A stretch of DNA of 64,000 nucleotides, from contig CAUWAG010000012.1 in assembly GCA_963556695.1 (NCBI GenBank), positions 62,001-126,000 of the forward strand. Reading direction: 5' to 3'. Each line of letters starts with the position of its first letter. Position 1 is the stretch's first letter. Position numbers and translations under genes: made by a program. This document shows positions 12,047 through 22,451 of the stretch, in pieces. This DNA is from Anthostomella pinea (lineage: Eukaryota > Ascomycota > Sordariomycetes > Xylariales > Xylariaceae). Below the pieces are notes generated by a model that saw only the letters and a program-made list of their open reading frames with translations, searched no databases and was not told the DNA's origin.

Positions 12047-13635
12047 ATGGCTACCGCAAGCCGTCATCGCTTCGCCCAGGAGCCCTTCCATATCCACGAA
12101 GATGGGCCACCCGCAGGCCATACCTCAGACCCCGAGGACGAAGTCGAAGTCGAGGAGTCGACCCAGAGCCAAACCCAACGCGCCGAGGATGACTACAACG
12201 ACCAGGTCGAGGACGAGCCCGAAGATGAAGAACAGGAGAACCAGGACGAGGACTGTGACTCGGACTCGTCTGACGAAAACGAGCCCGTCGACTCGAGCGT
12301 CCAACACGACATGGACAAGCTCCAGAACACATTTCCCAGTTTCAAGGACAACTACCGCTTGATCAAGCGCATTGGCGAGGGTGCGACATCCGGCCTGGCC
12401 TATTCCCTACCCTGCACCTACAATAACATACTGATATGCTGGATGTTCCTGTAGGCACCTTCTCGACCGTCTACAAAGCCGAAGACGTACGATACAGCCA
12501 CTACAAGAACGACTGGGACCTCGATGCCGACGAGGAGGACCAATGGACCCCTCCGCCGCTGATGCGCGCCTCCCCTTCCCGTTCCAACTCGGTGACCCGT
12601 CACCCGCGCCGGAAACCCAAGTTCGTCGCCATCAAGAAGATCTACGTCACCTCCTCACCGGCCCGCATCCTCAACGAGCTCGAGCTGCTCCACGACTTGC
12701 GCATGTCGCACTCGGTCTGTCCCCTGATCACCGCCTTTCGAGAGGCCGATCAGGTGCTCGCCATCCTCCCTTACTTCCGACACCAAGACTTCCGCAAATA
12801 CTACCCTCATATGAACGTATACGACACACGCCTCTACTTCCGCTCCCTGTTCAGAGCCCTTGCTGCTGTTCACGACAAGGGCATCATACACCGTGACATC
12901 AAGCCTACCAACTTCCTCTACGATCCGGACAAGAGGCGGGGCGTGCTGGTCGACTTCGGTCTGGCTGAGCGGGAAGGCACCGATTGCAAGCCGTGTCTTT
13001 GCCACGAGGAGCGACAGGTGCGGAAACAGCGACTGCAACAGTCGGTCGCCTTCAGCTCGGCACAGGCCGGTCCGCAGGCCGGCTATCCCAAGAACGATAC
13101 CCGCCCGTCGCGGCGCGCCAACCGAGCGGGCACACGTGGGTTCCGAGCCCCCGAGGTGTTGTTCAAGTGTACCGAGCAGACCACCAAGATCGACATTTGG
13201 TCGGCCGGCGTCATCCTCCTCACCATCCTCTGTAAAAGGTTTCCGTTTTTCAACAGCGCGGACGACGTCGAAGCCATGATCGAGATCGCCACCATCTTTG
13301 GGAACAAGCGGATGAAGCAGGCCGGGCAATTACACGGCTGCATGTTTGATACCAACATACCCAGTATCGGCGCCCAGGGCTTCTCCTTTGAGAAGATCAT
13401 GCTTTGGAGTACGTGCAGGAGCGACGGCGGGAAGGATGGCAAATCGGATCTCCTGACTCACGAAGAGATGAGAGCCATCGAGTTTCTTACCAGGTGCATG
13501 GATCTCGACCCGACAAAAAGGATCAGCGCGGACGAGGCACTGATGCACGAGTTCTTGATAGTAGACGATGATGTGGCGACTGACTATGGAGACATGGAAA
13601 GAGAACCGGACGACGACCAAGTAATGATGCTATGA
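12047..13635 (+). CDS. cdc7: Cdc7/Hsk1-type serine/threonine kinase (catalytic subunit of DDK)
   Basis: This kinase, with its Dbf4 partner, phosphorylates the MCM helicase to fire replication origins. Two exons, 12047-12380 and 12455-13635, give about 504 residues. The intron splits the glycine loop, which is restored as RIGEGTFSTVYKAED after splicing. The N-terminus is very acidic, with an Asp/Glu-rich run before the kinase domain. Visible catalytic elements are the VAIKK lysine (about residue 172), HRDIKPTNF (Asp near 259), VDFGLAE (Asp near 278) and RGFRAPEVLF (near 340). The spacer of about 60 residues between DFG and APE, rich in Cys and basic residues, is the kinase insert typical of Cdc7. 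The position opposite a condensin gene hints at shared cell-cycle timing, which is inference. Confidence 0.93.
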
Positions 13636-14795
13636 TGGCCCTGAATGAGTAGATACCCGGGCACCACTGTATAAAACCACATGCATGAAGTCACAGACTT
13701 GCCCTTGTAGAGGGACTGATGGTAGGCGCACCTGATTGTTACAGCATCGCGCTGCTGGTTCTGTTGGAGACAGACGTGTCCAATGGGCGGCTGTATATAT
13801 GATGTACATGAGTCAAATACCTGCGTTCTTGACTCCGGAAGCGTAATCCATAGGACGTCGTAGTGAGCTCTGGTAGAGTGAAGAGCGAGTTCTTTGTGTG
13901 CGCTTTTCCATTTCGGCGACGGAAACGCCCTTGTAGCAGACGCCAACCTCGTCATCGCCGTCCACCACGTCGATGGGGGCCAAGTACAGTTCGCGGACGT
14001 CCTGGACCAGGCTCACTATACATTCTCCGACCAGTCGTCGGTACTCGAGCCAAGCAATGAGAGCGATATGAGTCTCCAAGGCGTTGGCTGCCTGCGAGCT
14101 GAGACTCGTTGCATGAGACGGCGTCCTTCTAGTAGTAACTCTAATCGAAGGAATCAAGGCCCAACAATCGAAACACCCCCAAGGTGCCAGGCCCTATTGG
14201 AGGTACACCCCTATTCATCCTCGTCTTACATTCCATACCTGGGAGGTGAATCTAATTCCTTTATCTTACGGTAGGAAGAATGATTGTGGCATCACTCCTC
14301 CCGTAGTATATCCCGCCGTGGTATGAAGACATTGGCCACGTCTTCACACGAACCTGTTATGGAGGTCCGACATTTCCTATTAGGAGCAGGCCAAGTTGGC
14401 TGTGCCAGTGCCATCGCGGGTAGGTACTTATGCTCCAGGTCCCCATCCGTGGCTATTCAATTGCGGTCTTTGTGGCCTATCCAACCTATCCGGGCTCGCG
14501 AAGGCAATCGATCTCCCGATAATTCGATCGCTCGAGATCTCCGATGGCGGGGCTGTACGATGAAGAGTACCTAAACCCGAAGATAGTCGAATACCTATTG
14601 CGAGATAGTTGGTTATCAGTGCGTCATGCTCGCACAGTGCCGGGATGCAAATCGTAACGACCCTCTCCCCTCTCGGTGGCAACATACTACCCACAACACC
14701 ACAACACGTCGTCAGACTTGAATACTGAATACTGCTGCACCGAGTCAAGCATTCGGAGCAACACAAATCACAAATCGTGAGCATTCATCTTCATC
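13636..14795. other. intergenic region
   Basis: This 1.16 kb holds no gene I can support. A minus-strand stretch at about 14100-13880 has fairly protein-like composition (for example LAPIDVVDGDDEVGVCY), but it has no recognised domain and no clear splice partners. The last 100-200 bases presumably hold the promoter of the next gene. Confidence 0.4.
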
Positions 14796-15914
14796 ATGCC
14801 GCAACCAGCGCCCCCGCCAGAGCTCAACATCCCAGCGTCAAAGCATACAGTTGATGTCTCCATCATTGACACCACAGGATTCGTCGGTAATATGCCAGTG
14901 CACCTCTTCATGAACCCTGTGCTTCCTGGATACGACAAGATCAAGGCAGTCTGCTACGCCTTCTCCATCAAGCATAGCAATCCGGAGCAACCGAGCAAGT
15001 ACGACCACTTGCTTTTCGATCTCGGGCTCAGAAAAGACGTCGAAAACGCCCCCAAGTCCATTGTCGACGGCGCAAAGCAAGGAGGTTGGGACCTCAAGGT
15101 TGAGAAGAATGTCGCCGATATCTTGCAGGAGAATGGGGATGGCCCGGCGAAGGTCGGCGGCATCATCTGGAGCCATTACCATTTCGACCATACCGGCGAC
15201 CCGCAGACTTTCCCATCATCCACCGACCTCATCGTAGGACCGGGCTTCAAGGAACGCTTTATACCTGCTTTCCCAACCGTCGAGGACAGCCCGGTCGATG
15301 AGCGCGCGTGGAAAGACCGCAATCTGCGTGAGATCGACTTCGCTACCGAAGGGAAAGGCCTCAAGCTAGGCCAGTACGACGCTTTCGACTTCTACGGCGA
15401 CGGTAGCTTCTACCTAATCAACTCGCCCGGCCATGCAACAGGCCATATGTGCGGTCTGGCACGCACCTCCGCGGACCCGCCCGAGTTCATCATGATGGGG
15501 GGCGACATAGCGCACCACGGCGGCGAATTCAGACCTACGCAATGGCTGCCACTGCCCGAAAACATTCAGCCAAATCCTACCGTACCGCCATATACGAAGG
15601 ATGCTCCTGTCTGCCCAGGAGCCTTGTTCGAAGCCATACATCCGACTCACAGCTCGACGGAGCCGTTCATGCACCCGAACGGCTCGTTCCACGACGACAA
15701 GGAGGTAGCAATGAAGAGTGTAGGCCATTTCCAGGAGTTCGATGCTAACGACAATATCATGGCTATCATTGCTCACGATACGAGCATCTTCGACCTGGTC
15801 GAGAAGTACCCCAAGCCTGCGAACGGCTGGCGGCAGAAGGGCTGGAAGGAGCAGGGTAGGTGGCAGTTCTTGAATGACTTTGACACCAGTGTTGGGAAAG
15901 GAAAGGAGGGTTGA
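14796..15914 (+). CDS. metallo-beta-lactamase-fold hydrolase (lactonase-like)
   Basis: This is a single-exon protein of 372 residues with the metallo-beta-lactamase fold. The metal-binding signature is SHYHFDHTGD, with His127, His129, Asp131 and His132. A further ligand-type His follows in INSPGHATGHMCGL (His213), and an Asp in MMGGDIAHHGG supplies the bridging residue. Fungal proteins of this group are annotated as metallo-beta-lactamase superfamily proteins and are related to N-acyl homoserine lactonases, but the substrate cannot be read from the sequence. There is no signal peptide, so a cytoplasmic location is likely. It lies 90 bases upstream of a truncated potassium channel gene on the same strand and shows no operon-like link to it. 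Confidence 0.85.
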   Translation: MPQPAPPPELNIPASKHTVDVSIIDTTGFVGNMPVHLFMNPVLPGYDKIKAVCYAFSIKHSNPEQPSKYDHLLFDLGLRKDVENAPKSIVDGAKQGGWDLKVEKNVADILQENGDGPAKVGGIIWSHYHFDHTGDPQTFPSSTDLIVGPGFKERFIPAFPTVEDSPVDERAWKDRNLREIDFATEGKGLKLGQYDAFDFYGDGSFYLINSPGHATGHMCGLARTSADPPEFIMMGGDIAHHGGEFRPTQWLPLPENIQPNPTVPPYTKDAPVCPGALFEAIHPTHSSTEPFMHPNGSFHDDKEVAMKSVGHFQEFDANDNIMAIIAHDTSIFDLVEKYPKPANGWRQKGWKEQGRWQFLNDFDTSVGKGKEG

Positions 15915-15989
15915 GCGGCCCAACATAATTCGGTTATTGACGAAAACGATGATGTACAGTTCATAGGTACAGTAGTAGGATGTACAAGT

Positions 15990-16955
15990 ACAAGCCTTTT
16001 GCCATTAATGCGCGAAGTACAGACTGCCGCAGCGCACAACAACCGGCTCTTCGCTTCGACCATGGCGCTGAGTGCTTTCATGATCCTGTGGTTCATTGGT
16101 GCAGTATGCTTCTGGCAAGCGGAGAAAGCAACTGGAGGCCAGAACTGGTCGTATTTCAAAGCGATCTACTTCACCTACGTTGCTCAACTCACTATCGGAT
16201 ATGGTGAGTAGACTGACGAAGTCACTGCGCCATAGATATATCGTAGGACCGCTGACAACTGTTTCCCAGGCGACTTCGAGCCTCAAGCCAACTCCGCAAA
16301 GCCGACGTTCGTGTTTTGGTCTCTGATTGCACTCCCGACACTGACAGTGCTTATTGGCGCTGTGGGAGACTCAGTGACAGATGCTGTCAATTGGTTCACG
16401 ATCTGACTACGACAGCACGTTCCGAGCTTTCTGAGGTTTGCCACAAGCATGAGCAAGAAGTCTCGGCCAAAAGAAACGCTGAAGGATGTTCTTACGGAGA
16501 AGGATCAGCCAGATGCTCGGGGTGGTCTTGAAGGAATCGCCGACGTGAAAAGCGGTAGTTAACGTTGTGCCTGCAGGCATATCGCAAAACACTTTTGGAC
16601 AGCTTGCCGCAGAGAAGATAGAGGATGCTTACCGGCCTTTCACCATGCTCCGCGCCGCCCAGACCGTTCTAACACGTCTCGGCGAAGAGCCAGCTTGGCA
16701 ATACATGTACCAGGAGTGGACATGGTTGATGAAGTTACTTGGGGAAGATGAGGAGACGAAGGAAGGCCATAGGATCATCGGGCAGCCTCTCCCAAACGGC
16801 ATCGAGGTCTGTCCGGCAGACAGACCGGCAAGTGTGGCCTTGGATGGGCCAAGTTTTGCGTAAGCTGATGGAAGTACTCGAGAAGGAATTAAAGCACCGT
16901 GGCGATCTTCACATTGCCTATGACTTGCATCAGCAGCGAGCGAATCCCAGGTGAT
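15990..16955 (+). pseudogene. 3' half of a TOK1-type outward-rectifier potassium channel, broken
   Basis: The segment opens with LMREVQTAAAHNNRLF and a membrane helix, followed by a second-pore-type motif YVAQLTIGYG. An intron after about 16204 restores GYGDFEPQ, the potassium selectivity filter, followed by FVFWSLIALPTLTVLIG and then a stop after VNWFTI. Farther on, after frame changes, come typical TOK C-terminal pieces: WQYMYQEWTWLMKLLGEDEE near 16700 and LMEVLEKELKHRGD near 16870-16915. TOK channels have eight membrane segments and two pores, with two helices contributing the second pore. The first six helices and the first pore are absent upstream, where the metallo-beta-lactamase gene ends. 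In-frame stops and the missing half make a working channel unlikely. Confidence 0.75.
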
Positions 16956-17668
16956 ATATCCCATGCAGGCCAGGTAGGATGCCGCTCGGCTCATTGCAGC
17001 AACCGGAATATTATGCGATCTGAGGAAGGATGGGTGTTTCCAGACCCAATCGGGTCGGCAGCCCGCTGGTTACATGCATGGGTGCCATTACCACGTCAGA
17101 GATCTATCACATATCCAGGTTGCAAAGGAGGAGCAACACTTCCTAGCGAGGCCGAATTCGGCGAATTGGTCGGTTCAATCGGCCACGCAACGGCGACGGC
17201 AATTCAGATGAAACATGACGTCGGGGAACCCATACGTGTGTGGTGTCAATCTGGTAGGTAAGTTACCGCAGTGTTTATGTCTGCATCATGCAGTCTCATC
17301 ACGCACGTTATTCACAAGCTCAACGATTCCGCCCATGCAAGGTACCACTCCCTCCCGGCCATTATAGTTAATTTCCCCTGCATCTAGGGCCTGCCTTCTG
17401 CTGACATGAAGGTTGCTGTTGGCCGCAGAATGGCTGACACGCTTCTTCCGCAGGGGCAGTCTGCAGTACATACCCCTGATACCGCATGTGATACGTCGAC
17501 CGCTTTCACCTTGATTGGTCGATTGTAAATGAGACAGGACATGGCTGTATCCTTTCCGTTCTCAATAGGGCTGTCGGTCGCATCTCTTCGAACGCGTTGA
17601 AGGGCATCGCTCATCCTCCCCGACTCCATAATCCAACACGCCTCCTGGAGCGCTGCGGCACCAACACG
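16956..17668. other. intergenic region
   Basis: These 700 bases lie between the channel relic and the next membrane protein gene. I see no supported gene, repeat or RNA. The end of the interval should contain the promoter of the gene at 17669. Confidence 0.45.
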
Positions 17669-19061
17669 ATGAGCTCACAAGACCTAACAGCAGCGCTCAG
17701 CGCAAAGGGGAACCCACAAGCAACGCCGCCATACCCAGACCATGATCAAGGACCGCTTCTAGTGCGTGTAGTATGGGTGTTGATTGGGATATCGGCGGCG
17801 ACAGTGCTCGGCAGACTCTGGACGAAATTGCAGAAGACGCACCGGCTGTATTGGGATGACTTCCTAATGCTCGTGGCTTTGGTACGATCTTCCAGCGATA
17901 AACTTGTGTGCAATGCGCTGACTCAATATTGAACAGGCGTTTGGTATCGTGTTCTCCTCCATGGTGACCGTCGCTGTCTCCAGTGGTCTTGGCAGACACA
18001 TGTTGTACCTCAGCGAAGCTGAACACATGGAGACGTTGCACATCGGTACTTTGTCTCTGGCATATGCTTTCCTGAGTCCAATGGCTGGGCGCATGGCCTT
18101 CTGTGTGACCTTGCTCTACTTAGCTGGTACCGATCCGAAAGTGAAGAAGTGGCCTATATGGACGATGCTTACGCTGCAGTTCGTGGTGAGTAGACCTCTG
18201 ATGGCGCCGCCTTGTTACTGTAGTACTGACCACGCCGGATACAGGTCAACGTGGCGACCATCATTGTCTTTTACAGCCAATGTGGAAGCGACATCAATCT
18301 TCTCTGGAGCATGACCGACGAAACCTACACGAAGTGCGGGAACCCCCAGATACAGACAGACTTTGGCTACTTCCAGGGAGCCTTCAACACCCTCACCGAC
18401 CTCTTCTTGACTGCGCTGCCTGCGATACTAATCGAGCACACGCGGTTATCAGTGAAAGCGAAGCTTGGACTTGCATGCCTGCTGTGCTTGAGCATCTTGT
18501 ATGGTAACAAAGAACCCTATCGCCAAGGCTTTGCTGACCTTTTCTGCAGAGCGATGATAGCTTCGATCGTGAAGACATACGAGGCGAGGGCTCTCAGTGA
18601 GGTGCTGGACTATACTTGTAAGACCTCGCAAGATCGTGCTTCCTCTCCGTACCACATCTGCTGATAGTCAACCAGGGGACCTGTGCCCATACGTGATATG
18701 GCTCAGCATCGAGCTCAACGTTGTCATCATTGTGTCCTCGATCCCGCTGCTTCGACCACTGTTCCGCCGCACAATTCAACAACGAGTCGAACGGCAGCAT
18801 CAGCAGGGTTGGGCCACGTCCACATTCGATTCCGTCTTCTCGAAGAAAGGCCTGTCCCGTGTGGATAGTCAGGAGTACATCGTCAGGCAGCATGGTAGCC
18901 ACTATCCGCCAATACAAATGCGCGGTATAGGAAATAATGGCATAACGGTGACGACAGAAGTGTCAGTCACGTTCCAGCCGACCGATATGCCCTACGTACA
19001 CGCAGCGCTGGTCGGGCTGGTGCAGGGTGAGATTGCCAACCCTAGGCAGGCGCAGAGATGA
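17669..19061 (+). CDS. SAT4-like fungal rhodopsin-domain integral membrane protein
   Basis: Five exons (17669-17881, 17937-18185, 18245-18498, 18550-18617, 18676-19061) give about 389 residues. The protein has seven hydrophobic segments, for example LVRVVWVLIGISAATVLG, IVFSSMVTVAVSSG, MAFCVTLLYLAG, VNVATIIVFYSQCG and LNVVIIVSSIPLLRP. The pattern WDDFLMLVAL after the first helix, an extracellular loop with CG..., C and TDFGYFQGAFNTLTDLFL, and the basic C-terminal tail are hallmarks of the large Pezizomycotina family called rhodopsin domain or SAT4. Members are abundant and mostly uncharacterised, and some are related to Pth11-type receptors. There is no CFEM cysteine domain at the N-terminus. 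The role is unknown; a plasma-membrane sensor or transporter-like function is only a guess. Confidence 0.85.
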
Positions 19062-20295
19062 GCGATGATGAGATGTATTGACCGTAACGTATACCCGCAT
19101 ACATGTGTATGAGACAGAACATTGCATGGCAAAGAAACGCTCGACGTGACGGGACTGCCACCGAAGGCGCCACATAGCGATGGCCATGATACATGCAGCA
19201 GTGTGAGGCGTAGATTGGCGAACATTGACAAAGCTCAATATGCGAAGCCACGCCTCAATATGCAAAGCCACGCCTCAATACGCGAAGCCACGCCCGCCTC
19301 AGGCTTACCTTTCTGCTCGACATGGTATCAGGCCTGGTCGTCGTACCAAGCTTGGTCATGCTTCCTGCGCAGTGCAGTAAGGATCGTATCTTCTCCCACA
19401 ACCTCTCGCACACCAACGCTAAACGGTTACCTTTCCATATGATGGCAATGATGGGTGGCCTACACTCGAGACGGCGATATGGGCGTGGCGCTCCCGACAC
19501 GGCGCAAATGCTTAGTGTTCTACATCTATGAACAGGACCACAACCACAGGTGAATGAAGCAAACAGCCTGTTCAACCCCAAATACCCCAGAAAACAACAA
19601 AAAGCAGAGCCCCGTGCGGCACGCTAAGTCTATCAAAATAAAACGCCATAAATCATCTCAATCCACCTTAACCTTACCGCGGATGGCGTCTACAGGCTCA
19701 AGCCGATGCGTCACACGATCAAATGAGACTTCCTAGGTTTGTTTGGCGAACGAGCATCCCGCCTGCCTGCCTTCTGTCTAGACTAAGAAGGCGAAGGCAC
19801 ACTGGCAAGATGTTGCTGCCTCGAGAGCATACTTTATGCACATGTCGCTCGTCCGTTCCTGGAAGGTCACAGGTGCTCCTCCCATGGGAATGGTGGGAGC
19901 CGTTCAGCGTTCAGACCACCGCAACCCATGATACACACCTTCTTCCCGCCTTTTACATGTCGGGCCTACCTACATGTAAGTAGAAACGAGCCGTCCTTCG
20001 CCCCAGAGAAGATTGTTTGTTTTGAATCGCTTGACGCTGTCCTGCATTCTGTTTCTCTTCCAGCACGTTCTCCATCACATGCATTCGACAGGACTGTTCT
20101 TTTGACAGCCACAGGGAGAGTTTAACAGCCATCTCTTTGCCGTCATCGAGCGGACTAAGTATAAGATCGCAGACTTACTCCTAGATTCTGATACTTCAAA
20201 ACAGCACAACTTTCGTTGGCATCTTCGTCAACCGCCCTCAACTTTGTCTCACTGCGGTTTACAGATCTCGGGCGCCAATCGAGATATCAGCAGTG
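19062..20295. other. intergenic region
   Basis: This 1.2 kb contains a three-copy 20-base tandem repeat (19234-19293, listed separately) and AT-rich stretches near 19560-19700. No supported gene is visible. Confidence 0.45.
19234..19293. repeat. 20-bp tandem repeat, three copies
   Basis: The unit CTCAATATGCGAAGCCACGC occurs three times head to tail, at 19234-19253, 19254-19273 and 19274-19293, with one change in copy 2 and one in copy 3. It lies outside any gene. Confidence 0.9.
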
Positions 20296-22051
20296 ATGCC
20301 TTTCATCCACCACCCTGACCAGATCCGAGGAGAAATGGTCTTCTTGATAGAGTACCAGTGAGTCTATAGCCACCGATCTTCCTTACGGCACTCCTTCGTC
20401 ATTTGAAACCTACCTACCTGGCTTGCACCAGCTCACATGAGTATATAGTCATGATCATCCCCGCTTTCCCGCCCGGGTTCAGTGTCAGTGCCCTCTGATC
20501 GAAGCCTGCACCATCGACCTGGGAAATGGTACGGTCGACCCGCAGCTCGTTTTCTACAAAGCCCTCATCACGCGCGTCTCAACACACGCACAACAAGCCC
20601 ATAGCAGAGAATGGAACATTATGGACAACTCTGGCACACAGCACACCTATGTCCCGGCAGTGCGTGCCGCGTGGGTGATGTGGGCTGGCCTCGATCCGAC
20701 TTCTCATGTTGGATGTGGCCTGAACCTGGTCGGAGTGTCGCTCGAGTCATTCAAAGCTCATATTTCCATGATGATGCATCGCAATGAGCGGGACCGGCTC
20801 AAGATTCAATACGAGCTCTATTATGAGACTGTTCCTTGCTCACCTGTCCCGGCTGTTGATCACTTACACCAGCGAGCACCCATGGGAGGAGTGGACGTTA
20901 GGTCCAATGTCTCTGTCGGATCTCGCGATGGTCGGCATTCAGGCGCTGCACCAGGAATAGGCCAATCTGGTGGGCATCATAGTGACCCCGACACGCCCCC
21001 GCTTTCCGTGTTGGGGGGGATGGATGCCAACACGACCACTGAAACACATCACGCCGAGATCACAGGTACCGAGAGTGCTCGTGGGCTGGATCGTCAAGTT
21101 CATCACCTAGCACGCGAGCGGTATCCCATCAGCCAGAACTCCATGGGTGGTGAGGATGTCAATGGCAAGGTCAGAACTGAAGAGGCCATCAACAACAAGG
21201 CCGGCGGCGAAGTGTCCACCGACAAAACAAGCACTGAGAAAGCGGTCGGCGGAAAGACCAGAACTGAGGAGGCCATCGACACCAAGGCTAGTGAGAAGAG
21301 CTCCAACGACGGAACGAGCAGTAGTGAATCGGTCAGCGGAAAGGCCAGAACTGAAGAGACCATCAACGCCGAGGCTAGTGAGAAGAGCTCCACCAAGGCA
21401 ACGAGTAGTGGTGAATCGGACTGGCGTGGACGATACAACAGTGGTGAATCGGACTGGCGTGGACGATACAACAGTGGTAGATCGGTCTGGCGTGGACGAC
21501 ACAGAACTGAGGAGGCCATCAACACCGAGGCTAATGGGGAGAGCTCCATCAAGGGAATGAGCAGTGGTGAATCGATCTGGCGAGGACGATACTCCACCGA
21601 GGGAACGAGCAGTGGTGAATCGGACTGGCGAGGCCGATACAGAACTGAGGAGGCCATCAACACCGAGGCTAATGGGGAGAGCTCCACCAAGGGAACGAAC
21701 AGTGGTGAATCGGCGAACGGAGAGGCAGCCAACACGAATGTTATCAAAGGGAATGGCATCGCAGCTACCGAGCTTACGATGAAGCACTTGTCTCTCGACG
21801 ACAGCAAGAAGTGGACCATGGAGATCCGAAAGGGATTGCGCGAGATGGAGAAGTTGTGGGTTAAATATCCTAACCTAAAGTACCATCTTTTTACGCGAAA
21901 AACTCTTGAGAAGATGGCATCTGATATTCGTCTCCGGGTCGATGATATCCGCGGTTATGCAGCGGAAGCCCTTGAACGGGATCTCCTTGGAGGCCCTGAA
22001 GATGAACCCAGTCATCAGACGGCTTCAGCTGCGGATGTGGGAGCTGTTTGA
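20296..22051 (+). CDS. hypothetical protein with a repetitive serine/glutamate-rich centre
   Basis: I do not recognise the family. Two exons, 20296-20357 and 20449-22051, give about 554 residues. The intron has GTGAGT and TAG ends and joins MPFIHHPDQIRGEMVFLIEY in frame with the rest. The N-terminal 170 residues have ordinary composition with conserved-looking stretches such as LIEACTIDLGNGTVDPQLVF and LKIQYELYYETVP. The centre, from about 21150 to 21720, is built of diverged repeats of RTEEAINTEANGESS and SGESDWRGRY. The last 90 residues look like a helical domain, with KKWTMEIRKGLREMEKLW and FTRKTLEKMASDIRLRVDD. The central DNA is open in several frames on both strands. The protein could be a real lineage-specific gene or an expanding tandem repeat captured in a gene. 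Confidence 0.6.
21147..21720. repeat. coding tandem repeats inside the hypothetical gene
   Basis: Diverged units related to AGTGGTGAATCGGACTGGCG and AGAACTGAGGAGGCCATCAA recur along this stretch. Two neighbouring copies of the first unit, with its downstream sequence through the GGACGATACAAC segment, are nearly identical at about 21408-21475. Unit order is mixed rather than strictly periodic, which suggests repeated unequal exchange. Confidence 0.8.
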
Positions 22052-22451
22052 GATACTTGATAAGGAGTCTTTGGGCATGGACGACAGGGTTCAGTTGGGA
22101 GCCAGTGGTGTAAGGGGAGAAGCCTTCGTCCTCTGCGCGCGCACTTGGCCTGCAATTATCAATGTCGGATGATGATGGATATGCTTATCTTGCGGCCCTG
22201 AGCTGCGCTAATATGGTATTGTTTATCGGTTTGGGACGATGTAATGTACCTTGATGTATTGTACCTAAGCATTCAGGTGCACCCTTCGTGAGAAGTCGTG
22301 AAGGTCATATCCTATCATGACACTCCTCCCTTCTCTAGGTCAAACTGCTACGTGACTGTTGCATACTTTGCATATAATATTGGACCGTGTGACACACCTC
22401 TTCTGGTCAGTCGTGGCCCCTCCCTAGCGAGTGGCTATGAATCTTGATTAC
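22052..22451. other. convergent intergenic region
   Basis: These 400 bases separate the 3' ends of two convergent genes. No gene is visible. Terminators are likely but not identifiable from sequence alone. Confidence 0.5.

Noticed and set aside
12655..13329. 224-codon open frame on the minus strand opposite the Cdc7 kinase
   Set aside because: It is a shadow of the kinase coding sequence with no domain of its own.
13813..14157. 115-codon minus-strand frame with protein-like composition
   Set aside because: No domain, splice partners or conserved start could be found, so it is described only within the intergenic entry.
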